Positions 44,643 through 56,190 of a stretch of DNA of 64,000 nt are shown here, in pieces (positions within the stretch are counted from its first letter, which is position 1; each line of letters opens with the position of its first letter). Made by a program: the position numbers and the translations under genes. The stretch is taken from NCBI GenBank assembly GCA_029817715.1, contig JARUPY010000387.1, forward strand, positions 3,472,001 through 3,536,000, in the 5' to 3' direction. Source of the stretch: Melastoma dodecandrum. Taxonomy: Eukaryota; Streptophyta; Magnoliopsida; Myrtales; Melastomataceae. The notes under the pieces were generated by a model. It was not told the DNA's origin, did not search any database, and was given only the letters and a program-made list of their open reading frames with translations.

Positions 44643-46882
44643 GGGCTACACCACCCCCTACCACGTATGCGCCAAGGTCGTACGTGGCGGCAGCTATCAG
44701 GCCACCAGCGTCCGCCACCGCTCGCCCTAGAGCTCCCGCACCCGTGATGATGTACTCTCAACCGAGGCCGGCTCAACAAGAGCGCCCGAAGCGCAGGTTG
44801 GAAGAACTTACCCCCACTCCTGACCCGTTGGACGTCATGTTCGTCCAATTGAGAGACATGGGCTTCATCAAGCCCGTGGAGGCCAAGGCAACCAATCCCT
44901 CCTCTATTGGCTACAACCCCAAGGCGGTTTGTCAGTACCATTCTGGGGCGCTGGGGCATGACACCAAGGATTGTATCGCCCTCTGTTTTAAAATTCAGAA
45001 TTTGCTTGACGACGGCGTTATCACCTTCGCTGCATCGGCCACCACTCCCAACGTCAAGAGCAATCCTTTGCCTGAGCACGTAAACTATGTCGGTGCTAAC
45101 TCCTTCACGCCGCTGACCAACCAGGAAGAAGAAATCCACATGTACGAATGTGAGTCAGCACCTACAGAACACGTCAACGTGGTGCACGCCGACCGAGAAA
45201 GAGGCCGAGGTCGAGGTCGAAGCCAGGGCCGAAGTCAGCCTAACAGAGGGATTCGTTCGGTGTTAGCAACTACAGCACTACCGGACGGCTTCACGATAAT
45301 AAATCCTCGGAGGCCCAAAGCGCCGTATGTATACATTCCGCTCGGGGAGACACAGCCCGGGGCGCCCTCCCAGGCAGAAGGCTTGCTTGCGAAGGAACCA
45401 AGGATTCCCGTCGTGATCAGACCTAGCTGTGCCTCACCAACCCCAGAAGTTGAACTCATCACCCGTTCAGGTAGGGTGGTGGCTGCTCCTAACGCCCAAC
45501 TGCAGGGGGAACCGTCAAAGCCCAAGGCGCCATCGAACGAACAGATCCGCAAGGTGATCTACGCTATCAAGGAGAGCGATTACAACATTGTCGAACAACT
45601 GAGGAAGCAGCCAGCTCAGATCTCGCTCTTCGACCTCATTCATTCCTCGGACAAGTATAGGGAGATGTTGGAGAAATTCCTTGCCGAGGTGCATGTGCCC
45701 GAGCAAGTTGAAGTAAATGCATTGGACGCGTACATGAACCAGATCATGGCCAACGACGCGATTACCTTTTCGGAGGATGATCTCCCAGAACAAGGATGTG
45801 ATCACAACGATGCGCTATTTATAACACTCAAATGCAGAGACACCACTATCTCCAAAGTACTCATAGATGGTGGGTCAGGAGTCAACATAATGCCGCTTGT
45901 GGTCGCGCAAAAGCTCGGAATTAATACAGAGAAACTTTCGCAGTCGGGTTTATCCATCCGGGCTTTCGATGGTGCCAAGCGCCAGGCTCACGGCGAGGTC
46001 ACCTTGGAGATTAAGGTAGGGCCAACCCTTTTCTCCTCCGTGTTTCAAATACTCGAGACGGCGGGCTCCTTCAACATGCTGATAGGACGTCCGTGGATTC
46101 ACCAGGCAGGAGCGGTTCCATCAACACTCCACCAGATGGTCAGGTTTCCCTAAGACGGCAAACTCGTCACGGTAAAGGCGGAACATACGATGGAACTCTA
46201 CCACGAGATCGACATGCCGTATCTCGGAGAGCCAACCGGAGAACCATCGACGGCCCAAACGCTAGAAATGGTCCACATGGTCAGGCATGATTACAAATCC
46301 GACCATTTGATGACGCGAGGCAACATCAGCGCCGCAAAAGAATTCATCAGACATGGATACCAACCTGGCCAAGGACTCGGGGCCAGGGGGCAAGGCATGA
46401 CCCAACCGATCAGTATCCTTTCTCCGATGGGGACTATGGCGCTCGGATACGAAGGTGAACTACGGCGTAAGCAGGACAGGCACGCCAACGACAAGTCACT
46501 AATCCGCTTCGTCCGTTCTTCTGCGACGACCATGGAAGGCGAGATCCTATCTGGGAAACTCGAAGACATGATGATCCAGGCTGGAAACCCAGAGGGGGAA
46601 GTGCATCTGCCAGAGATGAACGGTTGGCCGGCGTACATGTCAACGTTATCCAAGCCAATGTGGAGCATGGCCAGAGGCGTTGGCCTCGCATGCGGGTCCA
46701 CTTCATACACTCAACATTGCCATCCCCTTGGACCAAATGCCGAGGTACATTCGACAAACGGGAGTGCCTCCTCCTCAAGCCCCAGCAGTCTCAACATCGT
46801 CAGGGACGCCCCCAGGGACCGAAATACCACCACCAAACAAGCAAGCAGAATCTTCAGCTTCCAACTCGACACCAAATTCTGA
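44639..46882 (+). pseudogene. Element B gag C-terminus, aspartic protease and G-patch region
   Basis: The frame opens at 44639, one base before the gag stop. It has a zinc-binding CQYHSGALGHDTKDC (about 44934-44978), then the protease with VLIDGGSGVNIMP (about 45861) and MLIGRPWIHQ. An in-frame TAA (46151-46153) follows VRFP, then the same frame continues with a G-patch (EFIRHGYQPGQGLGARGQGM, about 46330-46390) to 46882. G-patches are RNA-binding modules also known in some retroviruses and plant Tat-type elements. The stop makes this a broken copy. Confidence 0.75.
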
Positions 46883-47119
46883 TGAAGAAGGGTCAAGGAC
46901 CAACGAGCAAGCAGAATCTTCAGCTTCCAACTCGACACCAAATTCTGATGAAGAAGGGTCAAGGACTAACGAGCAAGCAGAATCTTCGGCTTCCAACTCG
47001 ACACCAAATTCTTATGTAGAAGGTCCAAGGACCAAGAAGAACAGGACAGCTGAACGTGAAGAAAGCGTCAACATGATGGAAGCGTCGGACCCGGCCGAGT
47101 CGGACATGCCGCTCAATGG
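46680..47119 (+). CDS. Element B last gag-pro exon segment with acidic Ser-rich repeats, ending at a splice donor
   Basis: This frame, shifted relative to the G-patch frame, is open from about 46680 to TGA 47121. It holds three 22-residue repeats (unit core QAESSASNSTPNSDEEGSRT) and a tail EESVNMMEASDPAESDMPLN. A GT donor after 47119 would remove the TGA and continue into pol in phase. A frameshift near 46680-46880 must separate it from the G-patch frame in this copy. Confidence 0.6.
46836..47033 (+). repeat. Three 66-bp tandem repeats in element B
   Basis: Copies at 46836-46901, 46902-46967 and 46968-47033 with few differences. The unit starts AAC(A/G)AGCAAGCAGAATCTTC. The unit length keeps the frame. 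Confidence 0.93.
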
Positions 47120-47422
47120 GTGAACCTTTTCCAACTTTACCTTTTTTGCATGTAGCTAAATCGTGTCTAGGATAGGTCGCCTTGCTATATTTTGGTCGTG
47201 GACTAGCAAGGATGTCCGTATGTAACACGACCCTTTTTGTGCCGGAGTGCCCGTGGGATTGGACCGTTGATGATAAAGGGCGAATTGGAGGAAACGAAGA
47301 GGGCCCCGCTGAGGACTGATCCCACGGCACTCCTCTTTTGTCCATGACGCATATTTTATCGCCTCTTTAAAATCATACCCCTTTGTAAAGCCGTGCGACT
47401 GATTTATTTTCCATCTAAACAG
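47120..47422 (+). other. Element B spliceable intron between gag-pro and pol
   Basis: Donor GG|GTGAAC (47120), acceptor ATCTAAACAG (ending 47422), 303 bp. Splicing removes the TGA at 47121 and fuses AAT GG + G AAC so that gag-pro reads on into pol in frame. Introns at this place are known for Ogre elements. Conserved with element A: stem CCTTGCTA/TAGCAAGG (47180-47187, 47204-47211) and stem CGTGGGAT/ATCCCACG (47252-47259, 47319-47326), in B extended to about 15 pairs with one bulge. Confidence 0.75.
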
Positions 47423-50400
47423 GAACGGCGCTTCGGGAATACCCACAAATCCCGCTGAACAACTCACAGACGTAGGCGATTCAACGCCTCGCCTAGATCC
47501 CGAGAACACAACTCGACGGGAAGAAGTTACAGAACGCAATCCAGTATCTACTTCGGAATAAGAACTAATACGTGACCTGAAGTCCCTAGATGGATACCAC
47601 GGCTTGGAACAAGGTATCCTGCGACATGAAGAACCGAAGAGCGTCACGTTACAAAAACCGGTGTCAATCAACATAGGGACTGAAGATGAACCCAAGGAGT
47701 TATTCATCGGTACCGACTTACCGGTAGACGAAGCCAGAGACATTGTCGATCTACTCAAAGAATTCTCGGACGTCTTCGCCTGGACGTATGCGGACATGCC
47801 AGGTTTGGATCCGGGAATAGTGGAGCACAAAATCCCCACTGACCCGCAAATTACACTGACAAAACAGAAACAACGTCGGTACAAGCCAGAGCTAGCACTC
47901 GCCATCAAAGAAGAAGTCGATAAACTACTCAAGGTCAAATTCATCGAAGCAGCCCATTATCCAGAGTGGGTTGCAAACATCGTCTCAGTCATCAAGAAAA
48001 ATGGGAAGGTCCGAGTCTGCGTCGACTACCGCGACCTCAACAAGGCAAGTCCCAAAGACGACTTCCCACTACCGCACATCGACCTATTAGTGGACAACAC
48101 TGCCGGATTCAATAGGTTCTCCTTCATGGAAGGATTCTCCGGCTACAATCAAATTCGCATGGCCGAAGAAGATAAAGAGAAGACGACCTTCACAACTCCC
48201 TGGGGGACGTTCTGCTATCGGGTGATGCCTTTCGGACTCAAGAACGCGGGTGCAACGTATCAACGAGCAATGATGGTCCTATTCCATGACATGATGCACC
48301 GCAAAATTGAAGTTTACGTTGACGACATGATCGCCAAGTCCAAGATAGAGCAAGACCACACGGACATCCTCCGTAAATTGTTTGAACGACTTCGCAAATA
48401 CAAGTTACGCCTCAATCCGGCCAAATGCATATTTGGGGCAACATCAGGTAAATTCCTTGGTTTCGTAGTCAATAACAGGGGCATTGAAATTGATCCAGAT
48501 AAAATCAAGGCAATCCGCGATCTCCCGGCTCCAAAGTCAGTCAAAGAAATTCGAAGCTTCATGGGTCGGGTCAACTATATCGGGAGGTTCGTCTCTAACC
48601 TTGCCGATACGTGTAAACCTCTGTTCAAGAAGTTAAGGAAAGACGTCAAATTTGAATGGGACGATGATTGCAAGATCGCATTTGAACAAATCAAAACGTA
48701 CTTGACAAAGCCACCCGTTCTAGTCCCGCCAAGGCCAGGGCATCCTCTCACACTCTACCTCACAGTTAGAGAAGAGTCGTTCGGAGCCATGCTCGCCCAA
48801 CAACTACCAGGCACCAAGGAACACGCGGTTTACTACTTGAGCAAGAAGTTCACCGACTGCGAGTCTCGGTACACCGCTTCGGAACGTACCTGTTGTGCGC
48901 TCATTTGGGTCTTACACCAACTCCGACAGTATACCCTCCACTAAGAGATCCTGTTGGTGTCCGAGAATGACCCGCTAAAGTATCTCTTCGACAAACCAAC
49001 ACTGATGGGAAGAGTCTCCAAATGGCAGTTGCAGTTAGCCGAATTCGACGTCAGATTTCACTCTACGAAATCAGTCAAAGGCAGAACAATTGCTGATCAC
49101 ATTGCAGAGTATCCGGGGGCGGATGATTCACCTCTAGAGGTTAAATTACCTGATGAGAACATCTTACTCGTAGAACCAGAACCAAGGTGGACAATGTACT
49201 TCGACGGTGCCGTCAACTCCTCGGCAGGCATCGGAGCCGTGGTAATATCACCGGACAAACAATACCACCCAATGGCGGCCAAGGTCACATTCCCTTGCAC
49301 CAACAACATCGCTGAGTATGAAGCATGCATCCTCGGCTTGTTACGTGCACTCGACATGAAAGCCCAATTTCTCGACGTTTATGGAGATTCGGCACTGATC
49401 ATCTCTCAGACAAATGGAGCATGGCGCACACGGGATCCAAAGCTCATCCCATATCAGGACTACTTGCAGACATTAGTCTGCCAGTTTACCGACGTTGAAT
49501 TCAACTACCTCCCACAAGCGGATAATCGCTTTGTGGACGCGCTTGCGGTCCTTGCATCAATGATTCCTTTGGCTGGCGAGATGGACATTGAACCTCTCCG
49601 CATTAACATCGCCGACGATCCTAGCTGTATGCATACTGAACCATGCCAAACTGAAGAATCATCGCCATGGTTCGCCGACATTAAAGCCTATCTAGAATCA
49701 AGCATTTTCCCCCAAGGAAGCACAGGGAAAGAACGCAAATTTATCAGGAGAATCGCGAGGAGTTATTTCCTTGACAGTGACACCCTATACAAGAAGTCAT
49801 TCACAACGACACTCATGCGGTGCGTCACGAAACAAGAAGCTCAAGCACTTATCTTTGAAATTCATGAAGGCGTTTGCGGACCACACATGAATGGATACGC
49901 GCTTGCCCAGAAGATAATGCGTCAAGGTTACTATTGGCTCACAATCGAGGCCGATTGCATCAGATATGTCAAGACTTGTCACAAATGTCAAATCTACAGC
50001 GATAAGGTGCATGTGCCCCCAACTAGACTTTACCCACTCTTCGAACCATGGCCATTTTCAATGTGGCACATGGACGTAATTGGACCAATCAACCCCAAGG
50101 CATCCAATGGGCACCGATTCCTTTTGGTCGCCATTGATTATTTCACTAAATGGGTGGAAGCTCAATCCTTCAAGGAAGTTACGGCAAACAACATCGTACG
50201 GTTCATGAGAGCTAACATCATCGCCAGATACGGAGTTCCAGAACTACTAGTCACCGACAATTGGCACCAACTTCAACTCCAAGCTCATGGATTCCCTCTG
50301 CAAGGAATTCCGGATAAAACATCTCAACTCTTCACCATACCGTCCACAAATGAACGGTGCGGTTGAGGCTGCAAACAAGAACCTAAAGAAGATCCTTCAG

Positions 50401-50916
50401 AAAACAGCAATTACGTATCGTGACTGGCATGAGAAGCTCCCTTTCGCGTTACTCGCTTACCGGACGACGGCGCGTACTTCGACTGGGGCAACCCCCTTTG
50501 AACTCGTCTACGCAACACAAGCAGTCATCCCAGCAGAAGTCAAATTGCCAACTCTTAGGATCTCGTCCCAGAGCAACATGACAGAAGAAGAGAAAGCCAA
50601 CCATCAGTTCGCTCACCTCGACTTCATAGACGAGAAACGACTCATTGTCGTCCACCATATGCAATGCTATCAACAACGCATGTCCAGGGCATTTAACAAG
50701 AAGGTCAGGCCGATCAGATACAAGCCAGGTGACCTTGTTCTCAAGCGAATCTTACCGAACGTCAGAGATCCTAGGGGAAAATTCGCTCCGAACTATGAAG
50801 GACCATTCGTCGTCAAACACGCATTTTCAGGAGGAACAACCATCCTAACAAAGATGGATGGAGGAGATCTACTGCAAGCAATCAACGCGGATGCTGTCCG
50901 ACGATATTACACCTGA
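47423..50916 (+). pseudogene. Element B pol (RT - RNase H - archaeal RNase H - integrase), three breaks
   Basis: Reverse transcriptase shows RVCVDYRDLNKASP, FSFMEGFSGYNQI and VYVDDMIAKS. The first RNase H is reduced to a degenerate connection (LYLTVREESFGAML, lacking the usual catalytic Asp). A second, archaeal-type RNase H begins WTMYFDGAVNSSAGIGAV (about 49189), a mark of the Tat lineage. The integrase has the zinc-binding H-H-C-C (HEGVCGPH, CHKCQ) and the triad in WHMDVIGP, VTDN and VEAANKN. Breaks: TAA near 47549, TAA at 48942-48944 (after QYTLH), and a one-base insertion near 50262 just after VTDN. The end is RRYYT, TGA 50914-50916. Confidence 0.88.
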
Positions 50917-53377
50917 ACGGTGTCAAAATTTCAAGCCGGAGCTTAAAAAACATCTACGTTAGCAAAATTACTTTGCATCCCCAGGGAGTCAATTGGAACA
51001 AGGATGCTGTTAACTCACATAAAAAGGGAGAATTACACAATCAATACTCTCTTTATCAAGGGCTAAACGAAGTTACATGAGTTTATTTCGTTTACGTCCT
51101 TGTCTCGTGGCAGGTACAAGAGCTCCTCACACGAATGATTCGGAATTCCTATGACAAAGGCGAGGGTGGCAAGGAGGCAAAGCTTCAAGCCGAGGACTTG
51201 TTGCAGTTTCGTCAATCCTTTGATTCCTACGGACAAAGATGCACTGGCGAAACATAAAAGGGGAGTATCATAACTCTACTTCACCTTTCTCACAAGCGAA
51301 ATTACATGAGCAAATTTCGTTTTTACTCTAAAAGAAACAAGTCACACAAGTTCACTTGTTTTCTCGTCACTTGTTCGATAGGTACACGAGCAACCTATAC
51401 AACAGCACATGGCAAGAGTAGATTTCGTCAACCTTTGATTCCATTGGACAAAGACACAATGACGAAAAGACATGAAAGGGAGTATTAGTCTAATTCTAAT
51501 ACTTCATCTGCGGAATGAGTTACATGAGCTAACTTAGAGTCCCGCCCTTTGGCGAGTGTAGGTACATGAACACCCTACATTACGAACAAAGGCATGGGCG
51601 GTCGGGTGGAAAATTTCGAACCAAACCTTCGGAATTGCCTTTGTTGTCACCAAGGATGAGCATGCCAAGAGGGATTATCATCTACACTGCCCTCTAACAA
51701 AATTTCTCATCATCCTCCAGATGAAATCATACCTTCCTTTCCCCAGTCGGAGCCATGCCTCTAATTCCCCAAGTTGAAGTCGGTTACATGAACCCATAAT
51801 ATCCGATCGTATTCCTCCCCAGCGGCAGTCGAGATGGACATTCCCCACCTCATCTACCCAGCAGACATTTGACTTTATTTCCCCAAGCGAGATTCGAAGT
51901 ACATGAGCTAACTTCGTCTACGTCCGTTGTCAACTGTGTAGGTACATGGACATCCACACAGTATGGTACAAACTCCTAGGCAACGGCGGGGGTGGTCGGG
52001 TGGAAGCTGTTTTCGAGTCTAACCTCGAAGAAGCTAATGGGGGCTTTAGAATACAGGCACCTCCCCATAAAAACTTGAACATGCTCAAAATCCGAAGAGG
52101 TTTGTTTACCCAAAGGTATGCATTTCCTAAGCATTTGCATGATCATTCGCATCCTCAAAATTTCACATTAAGAAAATACTTCCGGGCGAGAATTGGAGAA
52201 GGCAAACCCATTCCCCAAACACTTACCCGAAGAGAGATGAGCGTAAACACATGAGAGCTCTTCCAAGCAAGCGTATGGACGGATAAAGAACCCTTTGACG
52301 AAGGATGCCCAGACCAGGATGAGATCGAGCATTTATTCTCTATCCTGAATACGAACATTGACCATTGCTAGCCCTTCCGAGCCAAAATCGAAGTTCCTGT
52401 ACACACTACTCCCACAGAGTCTAAGGATCGCCTCACATTGAGGTTAATGAAGATCATGTAGTCAGAAACCGGAAGTAATGGACCATAGAGGCGACACTTC
52501 CTCAAGGTTCAAGGAAGAGGTATCATCAACAGACATAGCCTGCCAGTTGAGTCATTCCCAAAGACAGAATGTGTCCAACAACACCCAAGGAGTCAACAGG
52601 ATGTCTTTAGTAAATAAACAAGAAAAGGAAAGTGGAGCAAATCCCCGCAAAATAGCAAAGAAAAAGCAAAATCAGCGCAAAGACCAAAGTCTTCAAAAGC
52701 AAAGCACAAGATGAAATTCCAAAGAGCGAAATAAGGCACCAGGGCCAACATTGACGGTCACGAGAGCAAATGTGTCATTTCCTCGACAAAACAAGAGAAA
52801 ACATCCCCAAAGTGGTTTATCAACAATTTATAGTGAACTAGTAGTTCACTTGTGATAAAGCTCTAACTGGCTGCTGTCTGAAGGATGGAGAATTCGCTTG
52901 AACGGTGAAACCTCTTTGGTCCAATAGTTTCCGATGAGGTCCCTAGATTCATTTTTTCAAATAATAAATTTAAACCTTCGATTTAAGGGCCTTATGCCGC
53001 AGCCACATTACAACCCGGGCAAAGACTCCTTCGATTGGTACATGAGCATCCAAGTCAAGGAAATTCTAAAGTTCACCTGAGCTGGCTTTCAGAAATGAGA
53101 GTATGACATGAGAGAAGTCAAAAGCCCTTCTTTGGTCTCGCTTAGAAGCAATCTTAATAAGTTTCATCAAAATAAAATATGACAAGCATGAACATCGTAA
53201 TCATACATGTTTGATTACTCCCGAGCTTTACGTGGATACATTTGTTATTGATAATTTCTTGATGATAGATCCCAGGGTAAAGGTCTAGCGAGAACACCCC
53301 AAGCTCGTAATTTGGGGAATCTATGACGTCCTTGCAAGAAAAATCTTCTCAGATTCTCCCGCAAAGAGGGACAAACT
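50917..53377 (+). other. Element B non-coding tract between pol and 3' LTR, with a hairpin series
   Basis: No credible coding frame in 2.46 kb. At least eight short stems surround an ACATGAG-like loop, for example AACGAA..TTCGTT (51066-51092), CGAAATT..AATTTCG (51297-51319), GAAACAAGT..ACTTGTTTTC (51334-51363), ATAGGT..ACCTAT (51378-51398), TGTAGG..CCTACA (51557-51579), CGAAGT..ACTTCG (51895-51916), GTGTAGG..CCACAC (51937-51960). AGTATTA..TAATACT (51481-51503) has a different loop. Segments starting TTCGTCAA and GGACAAAGA recur with the hairpins, so the tract is a degenerate repeat. Confidence 0.7.
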
Positions 53378-56190
53378 GTAGATTCCCCAAATCTTCCCAT
53401 CAATCTGGTGAAGGGGGGGAGCAAAAGTCTATCCCAAATGCCCCTTGGACAATGAGGAAAATGGGATAATAACTCTAGGATGTTTAGTTGCTTTGTAGCA
53501 CCCAAAGATACAATGGACATTCCCCCCCTCCCGAGCCTCTTTCGGAATAAAACAAAAAGGGTGAAAACAAGAAGAAGGGAGAAGATCTCCTCTAAAAACG
53601 CAAAAAAAACACCTACGGAGAAAAGCACATATACACACACGGGAGAAGAAGCATTCTCCGAATTCCTCCCCTTTGGTGCAAAGAGCCTTCTTCGTCACCA
53701 TCACTTTCGGAGTCCCTTCGACGACGCTTCCGACCAAGGTAAGCTTAGGGAGCATGGAGACCCCCAAGCCAACCTAACCACGAGGAGTCGGCTGCACCTT
53801 CACAAATCGACGGTTGCGGCTAGTACAAATCGCGGCAATACCGAACGACTCCCCGGAATCCTCCCTTCGTCATGAACTCGTGCAAGACAGCGCCCTTTAC
53901 TCTCAAGTTCAAGAGAGTGCAGCGGATGCTAACATCCCACACATCATATCCGAACGTCGAAAGAGAGCCAAAGTTTCTTCGGTTCTCCCTCGGGCCAACC
54001 AGATCAAACTGCAGAAGGGTCCGTCATACTGCAAAGATCCCTCGCATATACGGAGATGGAAAGCCGCCGTCAGACTGCAGAAGGGTCCGTTGACGGAGCA
54101 TAACTTTTCTATCCGACATCGGATTGCGGTAAAACCAGATGCTACCTCTTTTTTACTTCGATACGCATCATTGAAGTTGGAATTCTAGCTCTTCCAGAGT
54201 GGTATCTCACTGATGGCTCGAGCCCCCCCGGAAGGAGGCCTTTTGAGGTCATTCGGAGTTTTATAGGCTAAGGAATGTCCATTCTCGCAGGCATGTGTGT
54301 ACATGAGGTTTATAACTCGTTCGCATTTGGGATTTGTGTTGTTGAATGCCCGTACCCTTTTGTTTTGTGTCCAAATTTCTTCCAAATCACATTTATACCC
54401 CCCTCTTAAGGTTTCTGGGCATGCACGGTAGCTTGGAGACTTGGTTGAGGTCTGCTCAGGACTGGGGAATAGCAAGGAGTCTTTGGATTCTTTTGTTTTC
54501 GCTGTCTTCCACTTTTGCAGTCACAAAAATGAGTCTTTTCGAAGTGGTTAGCCCATCGGCCGACCCTGATGTCTTCAGACCAAATGATCCTCAATGGGTG
54601 ACGGTCTTGAAGAAATTTTCTTTGTATTTTTACGGTGATCAAGGATTGAGATAGGACCCTCGAAGCAGAGGACGGACGTGCAGTTTGCAGTCGATCTTCC
54701 TAGTACAGTCCCGTTTCGAAGGGGATCTCTGGAGATCTAACCGTTAGATTATAACCAAACTTTCCAGATTTGAACTACACTGAATGATGGTCGTAAGCAT
54801 ATATATTTTGACCATCAAATTTTCCAGGAAGGTTAGATATGAATTGACGAACAGAACATACACAGGGCTGAACTCACTGCACGCCACAGCCCTGCCCTTT
54901 TCATGATCCTGAATTATCACACCGTCGGATCGCCATTACATTTGACAGTCATGTTTGTCACTTAAGTATGGTCGCCTGGACATATTTTTGTGCATATTTT
55001 TATCTTATGTGTACGGAATGTTTTCTATTTTTGATTTTAAGCCTTCTTTCCTGCCCGGCAGCACATCGCTGTTGCAGAAACCCCAACACTTGAAACTTTT
55101 AGTAGACATCATAACCAAACGGTTTACATACATACATTCTTCTTTAAGTTTCGGAGATTTTAGCGCTGATTTCATAATTTTCTGATGTGTTTTCAGTGGG
55201 TTTTGAACGGGTTTTCCGATGTTCGCACGGACAGTCCCCATTTCACTTAACATTATACGTCCCTCATTTATCTTACACTTATATTCTTACTTTGTATGTA
55301 CACTGAGCATGCGATTTCGGGAGAACCGACTCCGAATTTTCGAAGATCACTCGAAGGCGCGTGTATCAAACCGCATGTGTAAAAACCGCGAAGTCAAGAC
55401 GACAAGACGGCCCCGACCTTCATCTAAGGTATAAAGGGGAGGTGCGGGCCTCCCCCGAAATTATTTTTGACCCACCTGTAACGGGCTGCGGGCCCAAGAG
55501 CATAGGCCCGCAGTCACCACATCTCCTCGCTCCCTTTGATCTAAGTTATTGTTTGTGAGTTTTGTGGTGCATGCTGTTAGGCTTTTAGGATTTTTTGTCG
55601 CATGTGATTGTTAAACAAATACACATGAGTTCGGGTCCAACGCCTGAATAGGGTCCAACGCCCGTAAAACAGTTACATGAGTCCGAAGTCATGCCCGGAT
55701 CGGGTCCAACGCCCGTTAAACAAGAGCCAAACTCTTTTGGAGTAAATGCCACCTCTTCGCATGCTTAGAGTGTAAGGACTAGTAAGTAGAAATCCCCGAA
55801 CCAGCTGTTTTTCTGACTTAACAGTTTTAAAATAAAAGTCGGTGGCGACTCCGTGATAGTTTACCTAGGTTAAACAACAACACATTTTTTTACAAACGGA
55901 GCCATTTTTGGATGGGTGACGGCAACACGAGCCGCTTTCTGTATCCTCCCGGAATTTCCCAAGCGAGGTCTTAACGCAGCCTTTCGCCCGTCGCCTTCAA
56001 GGACTGGAGACGGTCGGCGAAACGCCCCGCAGATCCGCTCCGGAACCAAGGGATGATTCAACCCGATGCCCTTCCGCAGCGTCCGACGCTCGAGTCGCGA
56101 CGCCGACCGGATTGGGCCTCGAGGAGCGGGCCCGGATCCTCGTGTCGCCGGAGCCGCAGCGCGCGTGTTAGGCCGTAGGGCGCGCGTACA
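53378..56190 (+). repeat. Element B 3' LTR (uninterrupted, 2813 bp)
   Basis: TGTAGATTCCCC to GCGTACA, preceded by a purine-rich AAAGAGGGACAAAC. It contains a TATA box (55430-55436), the hairpin CTGCGGGCC/GGCCCGCAG (55486-55494, 55505-55513), the empty target site of element C (TCCTC at 55526-55530), the CGGGTCCAACGCC repeats, AATAAA near 55831 and TGGCGACTCCG (55843-55853). The ORFs 54346-54654 and 54955-55185 recur in the 5' LTR only because the LTRs are copies. Confidence 0.92.

Larger units (their letters stand above)
32886..56190 (+). mobile_element. Element B: Ogre-type Ty3/gypsy retrotransposon with extra ORF, intron and archaeal RNase H
   Basis: It starts TGTAGATTCCCC and ends GCGTACA. 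Flanks are CCGGC (32881-32885) and TCGGC (56191-56195), a 5-bp duplication with one mismatch. Without the nested element C it is about 18.1 kb. Order: 5' LTR, tRNA-Arg-type primer site, ORF1, gag, protease region with G-patch, intron, pol, non-coding hairpin tract, 3' LTR. An ORF before gag, the primer site type, a spliced gag-pro/pol junction and a second RNase H are known features of the Ogre/Tat lineage. Reading frames carry several stops and frameshifts, so the copy is not autonomous. The LTRs are nearly identical, so insertion was recent. Confidence 0.9.
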
